From contig JBQKHY010000012.1 of NCBI GenBank assembly GCA_052118065.1, positions 8,946-72,945 of the forward strand: DNA of 64,000 bases. The letters are read 5' to 3'. Numbering within the stretch: position 1 is the stretch's first letter; the number at the start of each line of letters is the position of its first letter. The DNA comes from Ruminococcoides sp052118065. Lineage in GTDB: Bacteria; Bacillota; Clostridia; Oscillospirales; Acutalibacteraceae. The notes below the pieces were generated by a model. It was not told the DNA's origin. It saw only the letters and a list, made by a program, of their open reading frames with translations, and did no database searches. Below, one piece after another: positions 9,286 through 16,876 of this stretch. The translations under genes and the position numbers were made by a program.

Positions 9286-9420
9286 ATGATACATAAACTT
9301 ACTAATATGTTTGTTTGCACACGGGTGTTTCATTTTATTAATTATTTATGTCTAAGAAGACAGATTTTAACAAAGAAATATATACTGATAAAAAAGGAGG
9401 TATTGATTGGGCAAAACTAG
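9286..9420 (+). CDS. Possible 44-aa leader ORF
   Basis: An ATG at 9286 with a strong ribosome site (AAAGGAG, 7 nt before) opens a 44-codon frame that overlaps the start of the HTH gene at 9348 in another frame. The product has no features I recognise. It may be a leader peptide coupling translation to the HTH gene, whose own ATG has no ribosome site. A frameshift joining the two frames is another reading. The interval 9067-9285 before it holds no gene I can see. Confidence 0.35.
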   Translation: MIHKLTNMFVCTRVFHFINYLCLRRQILTKKYILIKKEVLIGQN

Positions 9421-9716
9421 AGTTGGGTATCCGAGGATATACTAGATTTCAAGATCAAATTAGACTTCTAGACATGTGTTTAAAAGCTTTTGGTATTAAA
9501 AAAACAGAAATCCGTGATGCATTAGGGTTAGCTCAATTGAAGACTCTTAGCAATTACGAAAAGGGTGTATCAAAACCGTTATTTGGTAATATATTGTTTG
9601 GTTACCTAAAGTTTGAGGTAAAGAAAACAATTATTATATGTATGTTAGAAAGACTTGGGGAAATTGATAAATTATTAAAAGAGAATCCGAAGGATTTCTA
9701 TGAAATTTTTGGATAG
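9348..9716 (+). CDS. Small helix-turn-helix-like protein
   Basis: This 122-aa protein contains FGIKKTEIRDALGLAQLKTLSNYEKG around residues 48-73, a pattern like the helix-turn-helix of XRE-type proteins (recognition helix TLSNYEKG). The family is not recognised further. An in-frame stop lies three codons before the ATG and no ribosome site precedes it, while a strong AAGGAGG lies inside the gene near 9393. The true start is therefore uncertain and translation may be coupled to the 44-aa frame at 9286. It stands first in the CRESS-Rep module and may regulate it. A terminator follows at 9740. Confidence 0.55.
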   Translation: MSKKTDFNKEIYTDKKGGIDWAKLELGIRGYTRFQDQIRLLDMCLKAFGIKKTEIRDALGLAQLKTLSNYEKGVSKPLFGNILFGYLKFEVKKTIIICMLERLGEIDKLLKENPKDFYEIFG

Positions 9717-9739
9717 AAGCATCCTTATAAAATAATCTG

Positions 9740-9766
9740 AGAGCACAATTCAAAAGATTGTGCTCT
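9740..9766 (+). terminator. Rho-independent terminator after HTH gene
   Basis: A perfect 10-bp stem (AGAGCACAAT, 9740-9749, with 9757-9766) is followed by a T tract. Its arm is similar to the terminator of ncRNA copy 2. Confidence 0.85.
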
Positions 9767-9845
9767 TTTTTTAATGCGAGTAATATAGTCAACTTTAATA
9801 TAATAATATTAACCATAAATTTATTATTATATCATATTATCTTTG

Positions 9846-9878
9846 AAAAAAACAGGGCTAATATTAGCCCTGTTTTTT
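9846..9878. terminator. Hairpin with A/T flanks
   Basis: AACAGGGCTAAT and its perfect complement lie back to back (9851-9862, 9863-9874) with A runs before and T runs after. It is a bidirectional terminator shielding the Rep module from upstream transcription. Confidence 0.75.
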
Positions 9879-9962
9879 CTTACATAAATCTTTTATACTA
9901 AATCCATCGATCGATACAGTAGCATTAATTAATGCAAAACAATATAGAAAGAAGGTGACAAA

Positions 9963-10295
9963 ATGAACATTGACATGGTAGTGATTGATGCCAACAAAAC
10001 TATTGGCAAAAATCCTGTACTTGTAGATGTTACTCCTGCATATGTTTATGAAAATGGCAAGAGAACAGGTGAGGTTAGTGGCTTTAAGTACACTATTGCT
10101 TTACCTGAAAGAGCATTTGAGAAACTTGCAGTAAAGATTGATGGTGATTGTAAGCTAGATAAGCCTAGTGACCAAAACTATCCTGTTGTAACTTTTGACG
10201 GTCTTGAAATGCGTCCATATTGGACACCTGAAGGTTATAAAGTTATGGCAACTGCAAAGAGTATTCGTACTCAAGGTGGCAACTCCAAGGCTTGA
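9963..10295 (+). CDS. Small protein of the Rep module (unrecognised)
   Basis: A 110-aa protein with a good ribosome site (AGAAGGTGA before the ATG). It contains NGKRTGEVSGFKYTIALPE and ends EMRPYWTPEGYKVMATAKSI. I do not recognise the family firmly. Its size, its position ahead of a Rep and an FtsK-like gene, and the GYK-type ending resemble the small DUF961-like proteins before the FtsK and Rep genes of Tn916-type elements. That is an analogy from gene order, not a clear match. It probably belongs to replication or transfer of the element and would be transcribed with rep. Confidence 0.55.
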   Translation: MNIDMVVIDANKTIGKNPVLVDVTPAYVYENGKRTGEVSGFKYTIALPERAFEKLAVKIDGDCKLDKPSDQNYPVVTFDGLEMRPYWTPEGYKVMATAKSIRTQGGNSKA

Positions 10296-10318
10296 TATAA
10301 GTGCTAGATCGCTTCGGG

Positions 10319-10382
10319 TGGTGTGCCTTAAGCACACCAGACGGAGCCTCTACGATAGGGGTTAGTATTACCCCTATCGTAG
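10319..10382. other. Rolling-circle origin: hairpin with nonanucleotide TAGTATTAC
   Basis: A perfect 12-bp stem (10350-10361 with 10371-10382) encloses the loop TTAGTATTA, so the nonanucleotide TAGTATTAC (10363-10371) sits at the top. This matches the NANTATTAC origin motif nicked by CRESS-type Reps of circoviruses and geminiviruses. A second perfect hairpin (TGGTGTGC/GCACACCA, 10319-10339) stands beside it and could hold Rep-binding sites. The Rep gene begins 30 bp downstream. Confidence 0.85.
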
Positions 10383-10412
10383 CAATGTAGCAGTAGCAAA
10401 GGAGTTGTTTAT

Positions 10413-11381
10413 ATGGGAAGTGCAAATCCTCAGTCCAGAAAATGGCTATTAACTATAAATAATCCTGAAAAGTATGCACTAAATCATGAATCAGTTAAGG
10501 ATATTCTTCATTTATTTAACCCTGATTACTTTTGCTTAGTAGATGAAATAGGTAATTCAGGCACAAAACATATGCACATCTTTATTTATTCAAAGTCTCC
10601 AATTCGTTTTTCAACATTAAAAAATAGATTTCCTGTAGCACACATTGACAAAGCCAATGGTTCAGCTATGGAAAATCGTGATTATCTTCGCAAAGAAGGT
10701 AAGTGGAAAGGAACAAATAAAGAAAGTACAAACCTTATTGATACATTTGAGGAAGTTGGCAATATACCAAAGCCTGTTGATGAAAATTCACCGGATATGT
10801 CTGCATTAATTGAAGAAATTGAAAAAGGATTGGATACTTATGAAATTATCAAAGCCCATCCTAAATATGGTTTTAGGATAAAAGAAATTGATGCTATAAG
10901 GCAAACAGTGTTTTCTAATATTTATCGTGAAAAGAAAAGACAAGTTACCGTTTATTATGTGTTTGGTAAATCAGGAACAGGCAAAACAAGTGGAATATAC
11001 AAAAAGCATAAAGCATCTAACATTTGTAGAATAACCTCCTATAGATATAACAAAGGTATAAATTTTGATAGTTATAAAGGTCAACAGATTCTTGTATTTG
11101 AAGAATTTGCATCTCAAATACCTATTGAAGAAATGTTGAATTACCTTGATATATATCCACTAATGTTACCAGCTAGATTTAATGATAAAGTAGCTTGTTA
11201 TGATACTGTGTATATTACATCAAATATACCTCTAAATGAGCAATATAAAGATGTTCAGCATTATAAGCCTGAAACATGGAAAGCCTTTTTAAGAAGAATA
11301 AATTTCCTTATAGAATATACTGATTTTAATGTTTATACCACAACAGAGATTAATAAAGTTAAGGTGATTAATGATGATTGA
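10413..11381 (+). CDS. rep: CRESS-type rolling-circle replication initiator
   Basis: This 322-aa protein has the layout of eukaryotic CRESS-DNA virus Reps and their bacterial plasmid relatives. RCR motif I is KWLLTINNP (residues ~9-17). Motif II HMHIF (~54-58) gives the HUH-type histidines, and motif III NRDYLRKEG (~86-94) carries the nicking tyrosine. A superfamily 3 helicase follows, with Walker A GKSGTGKT (~187) and Walker B ILVFEEFA (~229). It should nick the adjacent TAGTATTAC hairpin and drive rolling-circle replication of the excised element. AGGAG precedes the ATG and the 3' end overlaps the FtsK-like gene by 11 bp. All motifs appear intact. Confidence 0.88.
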   Translation: MGSANPQSRKWLLTINNPEKYALNHESVKDILHLFNPDYFCLVDEIGNSGTKHMHIFIYSKSPIRFSTLKNRFPVAHIDKANGSAMENRDYLRKEGKWKGTNKESTNLIDTFEEVGNIPKPVDENSPDMSALIEEIEKGLDTYEIIKAHPKYGFRIKEIDAIRQTVFSNIYREKKRQVTVYYVFGKSGTGKTSGIYKKHKASNICRITSYRYNKGINFDSYKGQQILVFEEFASQIPIEEMLNYLDIYPLMLPARFNDKVACYDTVYITSNIPLNEQYKDVQHYKPETWKAFLRRINFLIEYTDFNVYTTTEINKVKVINDD

Positions 11382-12618
11382 TAATAACAAAAAATCTAAC
11401 CTTCATAACGAATGGAATATGCGTATTATTGTAACTTACTTTACTAATGGTATAAAAAGAATTTTTAGTAAAAACCTAGGTAGGGTAATAGCAATTATAT
11501 ATTTAGCGGTAGGTTTTCTAATTTGGCATTTTCGTTATGTAATTTGGAAACCTGACAGTACACTTATGAATGTGCATAAACTATTTATTTCTTTTTTTGT
11601 GCTAACTACGATTTTACTCGTTACAGTGATTGTAATTTTAATAATAGGAATGCCTTTTGATGCTATTGGAATAAGTAAAAATTTTCATAGAATAGGGCTG
11701 GTTAATTCAGCCGGTAAAGCACCGTTACTTTTATCAAAGGACAAAGGTGATGGAAAAGTTATGATTTACAAATTCAAAACTTTAGGTATTCCGTTATCTG
11801 ATTGGGAAGATAAACAAAGTAAAATAGAATCAGCACTAAATATACATATAGATGAAATTAGTGAAGGTGATAATTGCCGAATTATTATAGTTAAGTGTGT
11901 TGGTGGAGAAAATCAGTTACATAGTTACATTGAATGGTCTGAGGATATGATTAGTAATGAAAATTTTGAGATTGTTCTTGGTGAAGGTTATCTGGGAAAA
12001 GTTACTGTAAATATTGCAAAAATTCCTCATATGCTTATTGGTGGTTCAACAGGTTCGGGTAAAAGTGTATTACTAAAATTAGTTCTTATGCAATGTATAA
12101 AGAAAGGAGCAGAGGTGTATATTGCAGATTTTAAGGGTGGTGTAGACTTTCCACCTGTATGGCATGAAAAATGCACTTTGCTAACAGACAAGGAAACTCT
12201 TTTAAAAGTACTTGTCAGTATAACAAATGAACTAAAGGAAAGAAAACAAATATTGCGTAATGCAGGCGTTGCAAATATTGATGAGTATAACAGAAATACA
12301 AGGGATAATCTCAAGAGAATTGTATTTTCTTGTGATGAAATAGCTGAAATTCTTGATAAAACAGGTTTGGTTAAACAACAGAAAGATGAAATTCTAAAAA
12401 TAGAATCTGAACTTTCTGTTATAGCAAGGCAGGGTAGAGCCTTTGGCATACACCTGATTCTTGCAACACAACGACCTGATGCTAATATTCTTAGTGGTCA
12501 GATAAGAAACAACATTGATACAAGAATTTGCGGTAGAGCAGATAATGTGCTTTCGCAAATCATATTGGATAGTACAGATGCATCTGAACAGAGGGGTAAA
12601 GGAAATATCAAAGCGTGA
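11371..12618 (+). pseudogene. FtsK/TcpA-like DNA translocase, 3'-truncated
   Basis: The product starts with two membrane segments (about residues 30-50 and 70-95). A RecA-like motor follows, with Walker A GGSTGSGKS near 225 and Walker B RIVFSCDEI near 315, and the conserved LATQRPDANILSGQIRNNIDTRI block. These proteins couple element DNA to the conjugation channel (Orf21 of Tn916 is the model). The sequence is family-like to about residue 408 (DASEQ) and then runs into a foreign tail RGKGNIKA before a stop. At that point integrase DNA begins in another frame. The C-terminal end of the motor is therefore lost by a deletion or recombination near 12,590, and the protein is probably inactive. Confidence 0.8.
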
Positions 12619-13054
12619 CGGTGTCACAGCAGAAAAAGGAAGAGAGGTAAAAGTCGGCAAGCTAAAAAGTGCCACCAGCAAACGAGATGTTCCGCTTAAC
12701 GATACTGCAATCGAAATGATACTTGACCTGAGAAAAGAATTCTACTTCGGAGAAGATTCGCCGCTGATACCCGATGAAAACGGAAATTTCACCCGACCTG
12801 TAAATTTCAGAAAACGCTATTACAGAATCCTCAAAGTCGCAGGCATAGAAACTAAAGGCTTGCACTCACTCCGCCACACTTTTGCCACAAACCTCGTAAA
12901 CGGCATAAAGCAACCTGACGGTTCAATCAAATCATTAACTCCACGACAGGTTGCAGATTTACTCAGTCATACAACTTCTGAAATCACAGAGATGTATTAT
13001 GTAAAAAGAGATTTGACAAAGCTGGAGGGTGTGACGGATGGGTTTGAGTTTTGA
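12594..13054 (+). pseudogene. Tyrosine integrase, C-terminal remnant
   Basis: Only the catalytic half of a phage-type integrase remains. It has the KLKSATSKRDVPL strand, GLHSLRHTFAT (His-x-x-Arg), LSHTTSEITEMYY (catalytic Tyr) and a normal C-terminus. The N-terminal arm-binding and core-binding domains and the first catalytic Arg are absent. The open frame extends upstream to 12,515, but those codons belong to the FtsK gene in another frame. Codon use is richer in G+C than the AT-rich FtsK gene, so the junction near 12,590 joins DNA of different origin. It resembles the right-end integrase of a tRNA-integrated element, and a tRNA-Trp att-like repeat does follow at 14,335. Confidence 0.8.
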
Positions 13055-13063
13055 TTTTCTAAA

Positions 13064-14149
13064 TCACTTTGAAAAAGTCATGGATCTATTTTTATGGAAT
13101 AAATCCATAAACTTATTGTAGTTGATAATAAACTTAAAGAACTTATTTATTATTAAAACTAATAATGTTTCAATTATCATTAATATGAAAAAAGATATAA
13201 TAATGTTCACAGAATGATTATCAATATTAAAGACAAGACTGGTGATTGTAGAAGATAGTGTAATTAAAGAAAAGTTTAGATGTGTAGTAAATATAACTAT
13301 AGAATTCTTTCCGAAAAAAGGTATGATTTTTACATATTTGCCAACCAAAAATGAAACAATTAATATAGCCAAAGAACCACAAATTGCATTTAAATAATAA
13401 ATTGCTGGATTTCCAATAATAGAATAATGTAAATCTACAAAATTATATTTATAGAGTATTAAATTAATTATCAAAAAAACAAGACCGAATAAGGCTAAAA
13501 CCCATTTTTGGGGTTTTAACTTTTTAATAAGTAAAGCTGCAAAAAATCCGATGACCAAAAACAAAAAACCAATTAAAGCACGAGAAAATATATTTACAAT
13601 TTTTAATATATATAATAAGTAACCATTGTATTGCTGAAAATTTAGCATTGAAAAGAGGGAAGTGAATATTACAACGGCAGTTATTACTAAAGGTAATATC
13701 AAGATGTGTTTTCGTAATGTTTGTATACAAAAATAAAACAATAGTTCAGCAATAAAAAGGGCGGGGAGAAACCACAGAGTCAATAGTCCATCGAAAGTTA
13801 TGGTAGTGATTAATTGTTTTACAGCGACTTTTAATGTATCAAAAATAAAATTTATTGAAAAGCTTTTTGAAAATAATGAGATAGAAAAATTAAAAATAAT
13901 ATTTATTAGGCTAATGGAAATGTATGGGAATATAATAGTTTTGAGTTTTTTGATTACTATATATTTCAGTGTCTGATCAAAGTCATTTTTTAAGTAAATT
14001 AGTATACCGGAAATGATAAAAAATATAGGCATATGAAAAGAATAGATCCATTGACCTAAGCCATAACTGAATGATGTCATGTGACCTATAACGACTAATA
14101 ATACAGAGATACCACGTGCAAAATCTAACCATTTCATTCTATTGTTCAT
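13064..14149 (-). CDS. Acyltransferase 3 family membrane protein
   Basis: A 361-aa polytopic membrane protein with about ten hydrophobic segments. It opens WLDFARGISVLLVVIGHMTSF, the conserved N-terminus of acyltransferase-3 (OatA/WecH-like) enzymes with the catalytic-type His in IGHM, followed by FHMPIFFIISG. Such proteins transfer acetyl groups to peptidoglycan, teichoic acid or extracellular polysaccharide sugars at the membrane. GGGAGG precedes the ATG. It is oriented opposite to its neighbours and separates the integrase remnant from the att repeat, so it may be cargo or a later insertion. The substrate cannot be told from the sequence. Confidence 0.85.
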   Translation of the reverse strand: MNNRMKWLDFARGISVLLVVIGHMTSFSYGLGQWIYSFHMPIFFIISGILIYLKNDFDQTLKYIVIKKLKTIIFPYISISLINIIFNFSISLFSKSFSINFIFDTLKVAVKQLITTITFDGLLTLWFLPALFIAELLFYFCIQTLRKHILILPLVITAVVIFTSLFSMLNFQQYNGYLLYILKIVNIFSRALIGFLFLVIGFFAALLIKKLKPQKWVLALFGLVFLIINLILYKYNFVDLHYSIIGNPAIYYLNAICGSLAILIVSFLVGKYVKIIPFFGKNSIVIFTTHLNFSLITLSSTITSLVFNIDNHSVNIIISFFILMIIETLLVLIINKFFKFIINYNKFMDLFHKNRSMTFSK

Positions 14150-14295
14150 TTGAATGATTTCCTCCCTATTGATGCTATATTGATGATGTAACAGACGGAA
14201 ACGTTGGAATTATTAACACCAGATAATGCATTTTGACAGAAAATCAAGTAAAAATATCGATCTAACGAACCACATTCCGTACATATTCATATTCC

Positions 14296-14331
14296 AAAAA
14301 ACGGCTTAAACGCAGTGTTTAAGCCGTTTTT
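14296..14331. terminator. Terminator at the left island boundary
   Basis: A perfect 15-bp stem (14296-14310 region with 14317-14331) ends in a T run, 4 bp before the att repeat. The same arrangement (terminator, then att) occurs after the complete integrase at 36754. Confidence 0.85.
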
Positions 14332-14334
14332 GCT

Positions 14335-14357
14335 TGGCAGGGGCAGAAGGACTTGAA
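14335..14357 (-). other. Left att repeat (tRNA-Trp 3' end fragment)
   Basis: TGGCAGGGGCAGAAGGACT plus TGAA repeats, with one change (T for C), at 36789-36811. On the minus strand it reads as the T-loop, acceptor strand and CCA end of a tRNA-Trp gene. It marks the left end of the 22.5-kb island and possibly the right end of the decayed Rep element. Confidence 0.8.
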
Positions 14358-14555
14358 GCGGAATAGGAGCATATTTGAATATTTTTATATAATCACTTTT
14401 CTGCTTAAATGCCCTTAAACTGCGGATTGTCATAAAATTAAAGGGAATCAGTAACAACGCCTAAATCTGTTTGATAAATGATTTTGGTAGAAAAATGGTA
14501 GAATTTTTGATTGATGAACGCCCGCTGAATTTGTTATAAAATCGGAGATTCAATT

Positions 14556-14735
14556 ATGAAAACTAAATATCATATTTACCTCACAGGAGAGGAACGCAGA
14601 GCCGTTATCAACAGCCTGATTGATTTGAGAAACGATCTCATTTCACGAGGTAAGTACACCGACATCATAGATGAACTCATAATTAAGTTCACTAAAGCTA
14701 AAGTCAAGAAAATCAAAATTAAGGAGGTCAAATAA
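14556..14735 (+). CDS. Small conserved element protein (paralogue at 37121)
   Basis: A 59-aa protein (KYHIYLTGEERRAVINSLIDLRNDLISRGKYTDIIDELI, then a Lys-rich tail KVKKIKIK). I do not recognise a named family. A close relative lies at 37121-37303, the first gene after the other tRNA-Trp repeat, so each copy marks the start of an element of one family. The TAA stop overlaps the ATG of the TnpV gene (TAATG), implying translational coupling. The shared pattern GKYTD(I/V)(I/V)D(E/D)L suggests an authentic conserved gene. Confidence 0.75.
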   Translation: MKTKYHIYLTGEERRAVINSLIDLRNDLISRGKYTDIIDELIIKFTKAKVKKIKIKEVK

Positions 14736-15085
14736 TGGAGATTACATATACACGTCAAGGCGACTATTTGCTGCCGAATTTAACGCTCCCCGAACAGGAT
14801 AACCGACCAATCGGCTTGTGGGGACAACAACACCTTCGATATATCAAACGAAGCCGCCCGATTCTCTACACCAATCTTCTCACCAAATGCAAACTCAACG
14901 AATACCTTGCCGATATTGACGAACAGGCGCAGAAGATGTACGACAAGCTTGTACAGGCTTTCGCAAAGGAAGAAGGTTGTACTGAGCAGCTAAAAGCTAC
15001 CGATCAAATGCTATGGGTGCGCAAGATGAATAATGTTGCTCAGCGAGCGAGAGAAGTTGTAAACAAAGAAATAATCTATAACTAA
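14735..15085 (+). CDS. tnpV: TnpV-family protein
   Basis: A 116-aa protein of the transposon-encoded TnpV type: YTRQGDYLLPNLTLPE at the N-terminus, LRYIKRSRPILYTNLLTKCKLNEYLADIDEQA in the middle, and AREVVNKEIIY at the end. TnpV proteins are common in Clostridial mobilisable and conjugative elements; their role is not established. AAGGAGG precedes the ATG, within the end of the 59-aa gene. Two more homologues lie in the window (45206 and 51767). A strong terminator follows at 15090. Confidence 0.85.
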   Translation: MEITYTRQGDYLLPNLTLPEQDNRPIGLWGQQHLRYIKRSRPILYTNLLTKCKLNEYLADIDEQAQKMYDKLVQAFAKEEGCTEQLKATDQMLWVRKMNNVAQRAREVVNKEIIYN

Positions 15086-15089
15086 CACG

Positions 15090-15124
15090 AAGGCTGATGT
15101 AGTCTGCAAAGGGTTACATCAGCC
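15090..15124 (+). terminator. Terminator after tnpV
   Basis: AGGCTGATGTA (15090-15100) pairs perfectly with 15114-15124, followed by a T run. Confidence 0.85.
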
Positions 15125-15221
15125 TTTTTAATTTTTGGAATAAATGGGTATTGATAATTCTATAATATTTGATATAATTATACATAATAGCAAATAATCC
15201 GACACACAACGGGAGAAAAAG

Positions 15222-16697
15222 ATGGCAAAGAGTATAACCATAAACAACACAAAAGGCATCAATAATTTTCAGTTTGTTTTTCCAGAGCAGAAAGGTGTAT
15301 ATCTATTAGTGGGAACTAATGGAGTCGGAAAGACAACTCTACTGATATGTATGGATAGAATATGTAACTCCTATGCATTTGCAAGAGGATTTGCTCAACC
15401 AAAAAACATACCGAACTATGATGAATATCAGAATGCTTCTATTAGATACGATATCGATAATACTTGTGTAAGTTTTAGAAAGAGACGCGCAAAATGGGCA
15501 GCTACTCCCAAAAAACACAATGCAGAATTGTTAAGTGAATTTGGATATACAAGTTCAATATTTATAAAAGCAGATTCGAAAAGAATAGATGCAACTGCAG
15601 AAGAAATAGAACGAGGTAGAATTCTTTCAGCAGATTTAAATATAATTGAAACGTTGAATAGTATTTTTGAAACTGAAAAATATAATAATCTAAAAAAACT
15701 GAAAGTTGGTCACGGAAGAGGAAGAACACCTTCATTCTTCAATGTAATAAAAGATGGTGATAAGTATTACACTGAAAAAAGATTTAGTACAGGAGAAATA
15801 GCAATATTAAGGTTAATCGAAAAAATAAATGAAGCACCAAATGGTGCATTAGTGTTATTAGATGAAGCAGAAATGGCGTTGCATCCAAGAGTGCAAGTAA
15901 ATCTTTTGAAATACCTTAAGGACAAAGCACAAGAAAAGGATTTAATGGTTTTTATCTCTACACATTCACCAACACTAATAAAAGCTACAAAACCGAGCCA
16001 AATTATTCTTTTAGAATCTAATGCAAATGGAATAATTCAAACTGAAACACCTTGTTATCCTGCTAGAGCAGTTGGCAGGATTGATTATGAAGAGTCAAAC
16101 ATATATGATTATATATTCTTTGTAGAAGATGATATGGCAAGAGCGGTTTTGAAAAGTTTTGTATTAAGATATATGTCGATTGCTGAACAACATTCATCTG
16201 CACTTGTTTCGATAGTTCCAGTTGGTGGATTTTATGAAACAGCAAGACTTGCCATTGTGACAAGGAATCAATTGTTTGGCACCTCAAAAGTCTTTGCTTT
16301 TGTAGATACAGATGCGTTTGAGGATTTAGATAATAAACCAAAGTTCAGCGATTTGCTAAATACCGATAGGTTTTATATCAGGGATTTATCTGTTACACCA
16401 GAAGTATTTTTTGTTGATAAACTATTGAACTCGGATGATACATTAAAAAATAAATTCAGAGAGCTTTTTCATAATGAGATTGATACTGTTGTAAATTGTT
16501 CGGAATTCCGTAATTGTAGAGCTGAAAACGAAAGAAAAAGAGCAAAAAAGCAGTTTGACGTAATTATTGATAAATGTGTAAGAAGTTCAGGTGATAGCGA
16601 AAGTATTGTGCTTATTAGTTTAATAAACCTATTAGTTGATAGGATTGATAATGCTCAAGTTCAAAGGATTCTCGGTCCAGTATTTAATTGTAGATGA
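15222..16697 (+). CDS. OLD-family ATPase-TOPRIM nuclease
   Basis: This 491-aa protein has an SMC/ABC-like ATPase followed by a TOPRIM domain. Walker A is GTNGVGKTT (~32-40), the signature region FSTGEIAILRLIE (~191) and Walker B ALVLLDEAEMALHP (~210), with ISTHSPTLI (~247) as switch. The TOPRIM domain shows FFVEDDMARAVL (~303), the glycine turn VPVGGFYE (~330) and VFAFVDTDAF (D-x-D, ~355). OLD nucleases use ATP-regulated metal-dependent cleavage and include GajA of Gabija and other anti-phage effectors. No UvrD-like partner follows, so this is not a standard Gabija pair. The ATG follows ACGGGAGA. It stands alone between terminators, as a single-gene unit. Confidence 0.82.
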   Translation: MAKSITINNTKGINNFQFVFPEQKGVYLLVGTNGVGKTTLLICMDRICNSYAFARGFAQPKNIPNYDEYQNASIRYDIDNTCVSFRKRRAKWAATPKKHNAELLSEFGYTSSIFIKADSKRIDATAEEIERGRILSADLNIIETLNSIFETEKYNNLKKLKVGHGRGRTPSFFNVIKDGDKYYTEKRFSTGEIAILRLIEKINEAPNGALVLLDEAEMALHPRVQVNLLKYLKDKAQEKDLMVFISTHSPTLIKATKPSQIILLESNANGIIQTETPCYPARAVGRIDYEESNIYDYIFFVEDDMARAVLKSFVLRYMSIAEQHSSALVSIVPVGGFYETARLAIVTRNQLFGTSKVFAFVDTDAFEDLDNKPKFSDLLNTDRFYIRDLSVTPEVFFVDKLLNSDDTLKNKFRELFHNEIDTVVNCSEFRNCRAENERKRAKKQFDVIIDKCVRSSGDSESIVLISLINLLVDRIDNAQVQRILGPVFNCR

Positions 16698-16832
16698 ATA
16701 AATTGAGAAAAGATGTTTTTGTGCGACTTTATTATCGAGAGTAGACCCAATAAAATAGCATTCTATTCTTGAGGGGTTTTGAAGATAATTCCACAAATAT
16801 AATTTCTTACAAAACGGACAAAAATCAAGAAA

Positions 16833-16871
16833 ACGAGCGTGTAAGCAGGTGCGGGCTGCTTACACGCTCGT
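16833..16871. terminator. Strong hairpin between OLD and HipA genes
   Basis: A perfect 16-bp stem (16833-16848 with 16856-16871) built on GCGTGTAAGCAG. It terminates the leftward HipA transcript and possibly the rightward OLD transcript. The same arm recurs at 19233-19267. Confidence 0.85.
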
Positions 16872-16876
16872 TATCA

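Noticed and set aside
12027..12449. 140-aa minus-strand frame inside the FtsK-like gene
   Set aside because: Shadow of the translocase; no start signal and no family pattern.
15222..16697. Gabija system
   Set aside because: The ATPase-TOPRIM gene fits GajA in type, but no UvrD-like GajB follows.
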